Source of the DNA: a bacterium
GTDB lineage: Bacteria; Verrucomicrobiota; Verrucomicrobiae; Limisphaerales; J093
Length of the DNA stretch: 6,345 nucleotides
Assembly: GCA_021839785.1 (NCBI GenBank)
Contig: JAKCAB010000357.1
Coordinates: forward strand, 1 to 6,345
Direction of reading: 5' to 3'
This document shows, piece by piece, positions 1-5,510 of the stretch (its first letter is position 1; every line of letters begins with the position of its first letter). The notes below the pieces were generated by a model. It searched no databases, was not told the origin of the DNA, and saw nothing but the letters and a program-made list of their open reading frames with translations. The position numbers and the translations under genes are program-made.

Positions 1-842
1 CCCAGCACGGGCGCGCGCATCGTCAGGCGATCCAGGTTCCGCGCCCCGGCCGGCGTGGCCTTGTACCGATAAAACACCACGTAACCCAGGATCGCGATGA
101 TCGGCAGCGACCACCAATACCCCGAGAAAAAGTGACTGATGCCGACCAGCAACTTCGTCGCCGCCGGCAGTTCCACGCCCTTCATGCCTTCGAAGATGGT
201 GAGGAACTTCGGCAGCATCACGCTCATGAAAAAGATCACGATCACGATGCCCACGCAGCACACCACCGCCGGATAGATCATGGCGGAGATGAACTTCTGC
301 CGCACCTCCGAGAACCGCTCGAAGTGATGCGCCAGCCGGTCCAGCACATCCTGCAACGCGCCGCTTTGTTCGCCGGCGCGGACCATGTTCACGAACAAAT
401 CCGTGAAGATGCGCGGCTGGCGCGCCATCGCGTCCGACAGGCTCTTGCCTTCCATCACGTCCTGCTTGAGCTGCTTGCTCACGTCGGGCGGGATGCCCTT
501 CGAGCCGAGGTGCGACATGCTGTTCAACGCGAGCGTGAGCGGCATGCCGGCCCGGAGCAGGTTCGTCAACTGCTGGGCGTACGTGGCGAGCTCGGACAGC
601 TTGGGCCGGCGCCGGCGTTTGAGGAGTTCCTGGAAAGCCTGCGGCAGGAGGCTGCCCCCACGCGGGCGCGCCGCCGCCTCGCGCTGGGCCGCGGCCACCG
701 CGCCCCGCGCCATCTCCACCATCAATGGAAACAGACCGGCTTGCTGGAGCTTGACCACCGCCGCCGGCCGATCCGCTGCGTCGATTTCATCCTGCACCAG
801 TTCTCCGGACCGCCGTCGGGCCTTGTAGGCGAATTTCGGCAT
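1..842 (-). CDS. Type II secretion system F family protein (GspF/PilC-like), 3' end beyond window
   Basis: This is the inner-membrane platform protein of a type II secretion or type IV pilus machine, which couples the cytoplasmic ATPase to pseudopilus assembly. About 280 residues are visible; the family usually has about 400, so the C-terminal third is cut by the window edge. The start MPKFAYKARRRSGELV is the canonical family N-terminus. A basic linker (KRRRRPK) precedes the first T2SSF repeat (about residues 75-205), with LATYAQQLTNLLRAGMPL and the signature NMVRAGEQSG. A hydrophobic segment lies at about 185-210 (ISAMIYPAVVCCVGIVIVIFF) and a second at about 242-259 (WWSLPIIAILGYVVFYRY). The second repeat begins with RLTMRAPVLG at the edge. 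An AGAGGT lies directly against the ATG, too close for an ideal ribosome site, but the protein N-terminus fixes the start. Whether the machine is T2SS or T4P cannot be told without the neighbouring genes. Confidence 0.93.
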   Translation of the reverse strand, partial: MPKFAYKARRRSGELVQDEIDAADRPAAVVKLQQAGLFPLMVEMARGAVAAAQREAAARPRGGSLLPQAFQELLKRRRRPKLSELATYAQQLTNLLRAGMPLTLALNSMSHLGSKGIPPDVSKQLKQDVMEGKSLSDAMARQPRIFTDLFVNMVRAGEQSGALQDVLDRLAHHFERFSEVRQKFISAMIYPAVVCCVGIVIVIFFMSVMLPKFLTIFEGMKGVELPAATKLLVGISHFFSGYWWSLPIIAILGYVVFYRYKATPAGARNLDRLTMRAPVL

Positions 843-900
843 ACCTCTGAACCGAGACTTACAAAAACCGCACCGTCTCGAAAGTTTCGTGGCAAACCCC

Positions 901-916
901 AAAAGCGCAAGCGCTT
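901..916 (-). terminator. Weak hairpin with short T-run, possible terminator after the SET gene
   Basis: Read on the minus strand, AAGCGC and GCGCTT form a tight inverted repeat separated by two bases (effective loop of 4-6), followed by TTTT and then GGGGTTT. It lies about 100 bases downstream of the SET-gene stop and before the GspF-like gene. A second perfect 6-bp inverted repeat (CCGGGC, 6-base loop, GCCCGG) lies at 928-945 without a T-tract. The short stem makes this only a weak intrinsic terminator candidate. If real, it would separate transcription of the two genes. Confidence 0.2.
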
Positions 917-1013
917 CGCAGCCCCGTCCGGGCCGCCATGCCCGGTGGAGCGCGGAAGTCCATTCCGCTTGCCGTTTGAAGCGCTGGAGTCAATACCGCC
1001 GCGAGCCGTCGCG

Positions 1014-1418
1014 TCAGCCATGCGCCGCCGCTTCGCCGAGCTTCTGCGTCGCCGCCGCGTCAAAGGCGCGGTAGTCACAGGTCAATTCCTCGCCGGCCGC
1101 GAGATCACGCAACGCCATCGTCATTACCTCGCCGACCCCCGCGCCCGCCACGCCGGTATTAGGCGCCGTCGAGTGATTCATGAAACACGCGTGATCCCCG
1201 CTGAGCACCCAGCCACCATCTTCGACTCGAACGAACCCGAACCAGCGCAGATGCGCCGGCGCCGGCGCCGGCAACGCCGCGAATGCCGCGGGCGAAAACG
1301 CCTGGTCGAAGCCCGGCTGAAACCGCCAGACCGGCGTCCCGGCCGGGCCGGCCTCGACGGTGAACAAGCCCAACCCGTGAATGCGACTGGGCGCCACCCG
1401 CACGCGGATCAGCATCAT
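1014..1418 (-). CDS. SET-domain protein, predicted protein-lysine N-methyltransferase
   Basis: This 134-residue protein is nearly all SET domain, the fold that transfers methyl groups from S-adenosylmethionine to lysine side chains. Visible motifs are SRIHGLGLF (residues 11-19, the GxG cofactor motif), CFMNHSTAPN (78-87, the NHxxxPN pseudoknot motif with N81 and H82) and GEELTCDY (109-116, the ExxxDY motif with catalytic-type Tyr116). A Pro/Ala run (LPAPAPAHL, about 49-57) lies between the first two motifs and is encoded by a GCCGGC tandem repeat. No pre-SET or cysteine-rich post-SET region is present, as is usual for short bacterial versions. The substrate is unknown. Two adjacent Met codons (1418 and 1415) are possible starts and neither has a clear Shine-Dalgarno. 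The gene precedes the GspF-like gene on the same strand by 171 bases, so linkage is uncertain. Confidence 0.88.
   Translation of the reverse strand: MMLIRVRVAPSRIHGLGLFTVEAGPAGTPVWRFQPGFDQAFSPAAFAALPAPAPAHLRWFGFVRVEDGGWVLSGDHACFMNHSTAPNTGVAGAGVGEVMTMALRDLAAGEELTCDYRAFDAAATQKLGEAAAHG
1255..1272. repeat. (GCCGGC)x3 tandem repeat inside the SET gene
   Basis: Three perfect copies of the self-complementary hexamer GCCGGC lie inside the SET-domain gene and encode the Pro-Ala-Pro-Ala stretch. Such repeats are prone to slippage in units of two codons. The stretch sits between the conserved SET motifs, so length variation would probably be tolerated. Confidence 0.75.
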
Positions 1419-1707
1419 GTGCCGCCAAGCTGCCGGACCGTTCCCCGCCGGTCAACCAACGCGAGGGCAGGATGGAAAGCGCGTATGCTTTTCCTTCCCG
1501 ACGCCCTCGGCTCTTCCTACGCTCCACTCCAAGTCACGCATGAGCAGGGACATCAGAGCCCCGGAGAAAGGCACTGCGGGCGCGGCAACCGGCTTGGGCA
1601 TGCTGTCAAACCACTCCTTCTCCCCCCAAAAAACCGCGGAGAGCCTGGGCCGACGCCGGATCGCTTTGGAGAAAGACCGCGTCTTCCTTCCGCTTCGTGG
1701 AGCGTGA
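1419..1707. other. Intergenic stretch with no convincing gene; possible dispersed-repeat sequence
   Basis: All frames here give low-complexity, Arg/Pro/Ser-rich translations, and I recognise no protein family in any of them. A small perfect hairpin (AAGAC, CGC, GTCTT) lies at 1673-1685 and a C6A6 homopolymer block at 1622-1633. A minus-strand frame covering 1452-2012 stays open for 186 codons, but it runs opposite the better-supported fragment at 1708-2058 and has no recognisable domain. Its appearance recalls non-coding repeat DNA between Verrucomicrobia genes; this is an impression that only a genome-wide search could confirm. Confidence 0.4.
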
Positions 1708-2058
1708 GTGTCCGCGCGGCCAGGCCGGACGCCGCCCCGTTCGACCTCGCCCGCCGTCATCACAGGTAGTGTGGCCGCCGCCAGGGCCAACACCTCGAGC
1801 GCCGAGGGATTCGATCTGGCGGGTGGATCGATCGGGGTGTATGCGCCGGACTTCGAAGTGACACTGAAAGCCGAACTCACCCAGACTGGCATCATCCGAC
1901 TATGGTGGCCGGCAGCGGTGTCGGGGTACCAACTCGAACTCACCACCGCCATGGGCCCCGACGCAGTTTGGCAGGCGGTCGAACCAACACCCGTTGGCCA
2001 TGAGTACCTCACCGCCCCCGTTCAACCCGCCCGCTTCTTCCGGCTGCGCCGGCCGTAG
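1708..2058 (+). pseudogene. Orphan C-terminal fragment of a Verrucomicrobia-type secreted protein
   Basis: The last 70 or so residues read like the short beta-rich terminal domain found at the end of many large secreted Verrucomicrobia proteins. A strand with IIRLWWPAAVSGYQLE is followed by VWQAVEPTPVG and the closing PARFFRLRRP, which ends exactly at a TAG. In that family the pattern is roughly 'lsWPa...gy.Le.t..l....W..v.......FFRLrrP'. Normally this domain follows hundreds of residues of other domains. Here the frame is blocked by a TGA at 1705-1707, only a GTG is available as start, and residues 1-35 show no signal peptide. I infer the 3' remnant of a decayed or truncated gene. It could instead be a small real gene or a chimera with the repeat-like DNA upstream. 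The product family is recalled by pattern; no function is assigned. Confidence 0.45.
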
Positions 2059-2097
2059 GGATTCCGAGACCGCGGCACACCACGCCCACCAAATTCC

Positions 2098-2128
2098 TTG
2101 TCGGATTTTCCGTTCGGCGGATGCTACA
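2098..2128 (+). promoter_or_regulatory. Weak candidate promoter for the sigma-factor gene
   Basis: TTGTCG (2098-2103) could serve as a -35 element and GCTACA (2123-2128) as a poor -10, 19 bases apart. Transcription would then begin only a few bases before the ATG at 2141, giving a nearly leaderless mRNA. That would agree with the lack of a clear Shine-Dalgarno sequence. An ECF-type self-activated promoter is equally possible. The match is weak. Confidence 0.18.
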
Positions 2129-2139
2129 AGCTGAACGGA
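2109..2139 (+). promoter_or_regulatory. 7-bp inverted repeat abutting the sigma-factor start codon
   Basis: TCCGTTC (2109-2115) and GAACGGA (2133-2139) are perfect reverse complements, separated by 17 bases. The pairing can be extended inward by a G-U and a G-C pair. The right arm ends one base before the ATG at 2141. As DNA this could be an operator overlapping the promoter; as RNA it would be a hairpin hiding the start region. No protein or ligand can be assigned. Confidence 0.4.
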
Positions 2140-2140
2140 C

Positions 2141-3601
2141 ATGAACGACGAGGGTCAATTGCTGCGCCGGTTCGCGGAAGCAGGAGACGAAGCCGCCTTC
2201 CGTGAGCTCGTGGCTCGCCACCTTGATCTTGTTTATTCGGCGGCGCTCCGACAACTCAACGGCGACACGCACCTGGCCGAGGACGCTGCCCAAACGGTGT
2301 TCGCGGACTTGGCCCGCAAGGCGCGTTCGCTGCCTCGCGGCGTGGTGCTGACCGGCTGGCTCTATGAAGCGGCCCGCTTTGCTGCTGCCAAGATGGTCCG
2401 CGGCGAGCAGCGCCGCCGGGCACGCGAGCAGGAGGCCGCTACCATGCACGATCCCGCACCCGAATCCACGCCCGACTGGGAGCCACTGCGTCCCGTGCTC
2501 GACACCGCAATGGGTGAGTTGAGCGCGACTGACCGCAACGCCGTACTGCTGCGTTTTTTCGAGCGTAAGGATTTTCGCGCCGTCGGCACGGCGCTTGGCC
2601 TCAGCGAGGACGCGGCGCAGAAACGGGTGGCGCGGGCGCTGGACAAACTGCGCATAAATCTCAGCCGACATGGGGTAACGTTGTCCGGCCCGGCCTTGGC
2701 CGCAGCGACCGCGGCAGGCGCGATTCACTCGGCGCCGGCGGGTCTGGCGATGTCGGTCGCCACGGCATCATTAGCCGGGGCGTCCACCGCCGTCACCGTG
2801 GGCTTCGCCGCCAACCTTCTTCAAGCTATGGCTACGACCAAAATCAAGATCATCGCCGCCGCAACCCTCGTGGCGGCGGTCGGGACACCCCTATTCATTC
2901 AGCAACAGGCCAACCGAACGCTGCAGGCGGAAAACGTCAGCCTGCGCAGTCAACTGGGTGGACTCAAATCCAATGAGTTGGCTGAGCTTCAGAAACTGCG
3001 GGCTGAAAACAAGGCGCTCGTCGAGCGGATGCAGGCCGAAGCGGCGCGACAGCAAGCCGAGCACTTGGATTTGCTGCGCTTGCGTAGTCGAGTCACAAGC
3101 CAATCGAGCGCCGAAAACGAGAACCGCCAACTCGAAGCGGACCTGCAAACAGCCACGAATCTGCTCGCCGGAGTAGCCCGACTCGTGCGGACCAACGATT
3201 TTGCCCGGACGGACGTTTACTTGCCCCAAAATCTGCGCGACGTGGGAACTGCGACGCTCGACGATGCGGCACAGTCCTCTCTCTATGTGATTGTGAAGAA
3301 CGACAGTGAAACGCTGCGAAAAATCGCTGATCCCAAGAGCTACTTGTCCTTCGGTGACCTAGAACACTACGCTGAACAAGTTCGCCTGGAACTGCGCAAT
3401 CTGGCCAGGGTGAAGGTTACATCGCAAGCCGAGTACCTTGATGGAAGCGTCGATCTTACCTGCGAATTGGAGCACAAGGAAGACGTTTGGCAGACCACTG
3501 TGCCAAGCATATTGATGTTGCACCTGGTGCCAACGGAGTGCGGTTGGACCCTCGGCTCGTTCTCACCAACGACGATCGTGCTCCGCCCTCCGGTCAAGTG
3601 A
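2141..3601 (+). CDS. ECF-type sigma-70 family sigma factor with C-terminal membrane anchor and coiled-coil domain
   Basis: The first 175 residues form an ECF sigma factor that directs RNA polymerase to specific promoters. Sigma region 2 spans about 10-92 (FRELVARHLDLVYSAALRQL; HLAEDAAQTVFADLARKA; GWLYEAARFAAAKMVRGEQ). Region 4 spans about 115-172, with helix-turn-helix FRAVGTALGLSEDAAQKRVA. Beyond the usual ECF length come an Ala/Gly/Ser-rich linker (about 180-230), a single predicted membrane helix (KIIAAATLVAAVGTPLFI, about 236-253) preceded by lysines, a coiled coil (about 255-345) and a globular tail (350-486) containing RDVGTATLDDAAQSSLYVIV. By the positive-inside rule the tail should lie outside the cytoplasmic membrane. 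This architecture recurs in Verrucomicrobia; its signal and regulon are unknown to me. No anti-sigma gene is adjacent. The ATG is 82 bases after the fragment upstream and has no strong ribosome site. Confidence 0.96.
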   Translation: MNDEGQLLRRFAEAGDEAAFRELVARHLDLVYSAALRQLNGDTHLAEDAAQTVFADLARKARSLPRGVVLTGWLYEAARFAAAKMVRGEQRRRAREQEAATMHDPAPESTPDWEPLRPVLDTAMGELSATDRNAVLLRFFERKDFRAVGTALGLSEDAAQKRVARALDKLRINLSRHGVTLSGPALAAATAAGAIHSAPAGLAMSVATASLAGASTAVTVGFAANLLQAMATTKIKIIAAATLVAAVGTPLFIQQQANRTLQAENVSLRSQLGGLKSNELAELQKLRAENKALVERMQAEAARQQAEHLDLLRLRSRVTSQSSAENENRQLEADLQTATNLLAGVARLVRTNDFARTDVYLPQNLRDVGTATLDDAAQSSLYVIVKNDSETLRKIADPKSYLSFGDLEHYAEQVRLELRNLARVKVTSQAEYLDGSVDLTCELEHKEDVWQTTVPSILMLHLVPTECGWTLGSFSPTTIVLRPPVK

Positions 3602-3671
3602 ACCGCATGATACCAGCAACCATGCTGGATCCACGGTCCGGCGGTCGAATCGGCGCGCCAACGGTGACCCA

Positions 3672-3713
3672 AAGTGCAGAAGCGCACGAAAGAACCAGCG
3701 CTGGCCTGCACTT
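3672..3713. terminator. Interrupted hairpin in the convergent gap, probable bidirectional terminator
   Basis: AAGTGCAG (3672-3679) pairs perfectly with CTGCACTT (3706-3713). Inside, AGCGC (3681-3685) pairs with GCGCT (3698-3702) around a 12-base loop, leaving a 1-by-3 internal loop. The structure lies midway between the stop codons of the sigma factor (plus) and elbB (minus), where a shared transcription end is expected. Neither side has a good T-tract; the minus-strand side has only TTT. A smaller perfect hairpin (CCAGCA, 4-base loop, TGCTGG, 3613-3628) begins 12 bases after the sigma-factor stop. The rest of the gap holds nothing else I can identify. Confidence 0.45.
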
Positions 3714-3771
3714 GCAGTCCGCACCCTTCCCATTGGATCCATACCACGCTTCCCTTCCACCAGGCTTTCGC

Positions 3772-4428
3772 TCACGCCATCTCCAGCACCGCCTGGACGA
3801 GTTTGTTGATGCCGGCCTCGGCTTCGGTGATGCGGTTGGCCAGCATGTAGGCCGGCGTGGTCACAATCTTGAGCCGGCGATCCACGACGACGTTGTGCAC
3901 GGTGCAGTTCACGTGGTGGCCGCCCGCGACCTGGAGGGCCCTGGCCGTGCCGGCGTCGTTGCCGATGGTGAACTCGAGCTTCTCGGCGCCGAACAGCTTC
4001 GCCGCAACCGCCGGTGCGAGGCACACGAACCCCAGGGGTTTGCCCAGTTTGTGCGCCTCCTGAAGCACCTTCGCCACCTCCGGATTTACCCCGAAATCGG
4101 CCCCGGCCAGGGCAAACGTGCAGAGGTTCTTCGCCGCCCCGAAGCCGCCGGGCAGGATGATCGCGTCCACGTCCGCCGGCTTGAGCTGGCTCAGCGGAAC
4201 GATGTTGCCGCGGGCGATGCGGGCCGATTCCACCAGCACGTTCCGCGTTTCGTCCGGTGCGGGCTGCTGCGTGAAATGGTTCACCACGTGGTGTTGGGGC
4301 ACGTCGGGAGCCGCGCAGGTGACCTTGGCGTTGACCCGGTCGAGGGCAAGCAGGGTGAGAACGGACTCGTGAATTTCGGCGCCATCGAAGACGCCACAAC
4401 CCGAGAGAATGACAGCGACTTTCTTCAT
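3772..4428 (-). CDS. elbB: Isoprenoid biosynthesis glyoxalase ElbB (DJ-1/PfpI superfamily)
   Basis: The 218-residue protein matches ElbB along its full length; the E. coli protein, as I recall it, is about 217 residues. It is a cytoplasmic class I glutamine-amidotransferase-like protein. ElbB was first linked to isoprenoid synthesis, and glyoxalase activity on small dicarbonyls has been reported; its true cellular role remains unsettled. Diagnostic segments are MKKVAVILSGCGVFDGAEIH (1-20), the ETRNVLVESARIARG helix (60-74), ILPGGFGAAKNL (91-102), the nucleophile elbow GFVCLAPA (133-140, with Cys136) and the terminal KIVTTPAYMLANRITEAEAG (187-206). No conserved element appears to be missing. 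It lies 78 bases downstream of the deacetylase gene on the same strand and may share its transcript. It lacks a clear Shine-Dalgarno, but the conserved N-terminus fixes the start. Confidence 0.97.
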   Translation of the reverse strand: MKKVAVILSGCGVFDGAEIHESVLTLLALDRVNAKVTCAAPDVPQHHVVNHFTQQPAPDETRNVLVESARIARGNIVPLSQLKPADVDAIILPGGFGAAKNLCTFALAGADFGVNPEVAKVLQEAHKLGKPLGFVCLAPAVAAKLFGAEKLEFTIGNDAGTARALQVAGGHHVNCTVHNVVVDRRLKIVTTPAYMLANRITEAEAGINKLVQAVLEMA

Positions 4429-4500
4429 GGCGATACGGTAGGAAGCGTCCGCCTTCCGGGCAAGGCAGATGGCATTTGCGGTTGCTGACGGCGGTGCCCG

Positions 4501-4573
4501 AGGAGGTTACCGCCCCTCCAGGCCGCGCAGGTAAGCCAGGATCAATTCGGGCAGGTTGCGGCTGTAACCTCCT
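4501..4573 (-). repeat. 10-bp perfect inverted repeat spanning the 3' end of the deacetylase gene
   Basis: AGGAGGTTAC (4501-4510) and GTAACCTCCT (4564-4573) are perfect reverse complements separated by 53 bases. In the minus-strand mRNA the first arm is the GGA-GGT-TAC coding for part of the conserved EGGY motif, which resembles a Shine-Dalgarno. The second arm covers the TAA stop and reads like an anti-Shine-Dalgarno (ACCTCCT). Pairing would form a long-loop stem at the end of the coding region. Function is unknown and chance is possible. Confidence 0.5.
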
Positions 4574-5367
4574 TCCAACAGGCTGACGGTCGGCTGGCCC
4601 AAATCGCGCAGCGACTTGCCCAGCCAATGAAAGTCCTCCGCTTCGAGGGCGGCATCGCTGAGCGGGTCGCCCACGTAGGCATCGAAGCCGGCCGACACCG
4701 CCACCAGCTTCGGATCGAAACGTTTCAAATCCTCCAGCGCTGCCGCCAATCTCGCCCGGTAATCCGCGCGCGGTGCGCCCGGCGGGACCGGGTAGTTGTG
4801 GATGTTTTGATGCGAGCTTTCGCCCGTGCCGGGATAGGCCGGGAACTGGTGGATCGAGAAAAAGGCGCAGCCGGGCTTGAAGCGCAGGATCTCTTCCGTG
4901 CCGTTGCCGTGGTGCACGTCGAAGTCGAACACCGCGACCCGCTCGACGCCGCGCTCGCGCGCTTCCAGCGCGGTGATGGCGACGGAGTTCAAGTAGCAGA
5001 AACCCATGGCGACTTCGCGCGTGGCGTGGTGGCCCGGTGGGCGCAGCAGGCTGAAAACGCGTTCGCCCTTCAAGGCCAGGTCCAACGCGCGCAGAGCGCC
5101 GCCCACGCTGCGTTCCGCGTGCGCGCGGATGTCCGGGTGGGCCGGGGTGTCGGCGTCGAAATCCACGGCCTGGCCCAGCCGCGCCAGGTGGCGACTCGAG
5201 TGCGCGCGGAGCAGTTGCGCCTCACTCACCCCCCCCGGCTCCGCCCAGGTGACGGGCAACGAATTCGTGGCTCGCAGTGCCTCCACCGCGCTGGTGATGC
5301 GCAACGGGCGCTCCGGGTGGCCCATCTGGTGGTAGGCCGTGCAACGACTGTCCGTAATTACGATCAT
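4507..5367 (-). CDS. Histone deacetylase superfamily protein (zinc-dependent amide hydrolase)
   Basis: This 286-residue enzyme belongs to the arginase/deacetylase fold family that includes class II histone deacetylases, AcuC and acetylpolyamine amidohydrolases; it removes acetyl groups from lysine side chains or amines using one zinc ion. Motifs in order are YHQMGHPERPLRI (12-24), LRPPGHHA (108-115, catalytic His113/His114), MGFCYLNSVAI (121-131), DFDVHHGNGTEEI (148-160, zinc ligands Asp150 and His152), SAGFDAYVGDPL (225-236, zinc ligand Asp229) and LEGGY (264-268, transition-state Tyr268). All catalytic positions are intact, so it should be active. Its length is near the catalytic core alone, with no signal peptide, so it is probably cytoplasmic. 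It sits 143 bases after the permease gene and 78 before elbB. Whether the substrate is an acetylated protein, an acetylpolyamine or another amide cannot be decided. Confidence 0.96.
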   Translation of the reverse strand: MIVITDSRCTAYHQMGHPERPLRITSAVEALRATNSLPVTWAEPGGVSEAQLLRAHSSRHLARLGQAVDFDADTPAHPDIRAHAERSVGGALRALDLALKGERVFSLLRPPGHHATREVAMGFCYLNSVAITALEARERGVERVAVFDFDVHHGNGTEEILRFKPGCAFFSIHQFPAYPGTGESSHQNIHNYPVPPGAPRADYRARLAAALEDLKRFDPKLVAVSAGFDAYVGDPLSDAALEAEDFHWLGKSLRDLGQPTVSLLEGGYSRNLPELILAYLRGLEGR

Positions 5368-5510
5368 GTATCATCGGCGGCGCTCAGGCCGCGCGCGCTT
5401 GTAACACTCCTTCGCACCCACGCCAAGCCCGCAAGTGTCGGAAACGAATTGCACTGCGATTGCGCCGGTTCCTGGCCGTCGGCGAAGCGAACGCCAGTTC
5501 ACACCACCCC
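5368..5510. other. Gap between permease and deacetylase genes; no feature identified
   Basis: This 143-base gap separates two same-strand genes. I see no strong promoter, T-run terminator or additional gene in it. The sequence just ahead of the deacetylase ATG lacks a clear Shine-Dalgarno. It is long enough to hold an independent promoter for the deacetylase and elbB, so co-transcription with the permease is not assured. Confidence 0.4.

Noticed and set aside
1427..1455. TTGACC with CAGCTT 17 bases on, as a promoter for the SET gene
   Set aside because: The -10 match is very poor and would place the transcription start almost on the ATG.
132..1769. A 545-codon open frame on the plus strand
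   Set aside because: It runs antisense through the GspF-like and SET genes; its translation is His/Arg/Pro-rich with no domain, as expected from high GC. Both opposite-strand genes have clear family motifs.
1452..2012. A 186-codon minus-strand open frame ahead of the SET gene
   Set aside because: No recognised domain, and it lies opposite the better-supported C-terminal fragment; kept only as part of the repeat-like region.
3626..3741. Two copies of the palindrome TGGATCCA in the convergent gap (3626-3633 and 3734-3741)
   Set aside because: Eight-base palindromes with no conserved flanks; not enough to call a repeat element or attachment site.
4451..4466. Hairpin GCCTT/AAGGC in the gap between the deacetylase and elbB
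   Set aside because: Only a 5-bp stem with no T-run; common by chance in GC-rich DNA.
3487..4488. A 333-codon plus-strand open frame opposite elbB
   Set aside because: It overlaps the sigma-factor end and lies antisense to a full-length ElbB match; no recognisable domain.
3563..4627. A 354-codon minus-strand open frame in another frame over elbB
   Set aside because: Arg/Gly/Pro-rich shadow of elbB and the deacetylase end; no family similarity recognised.
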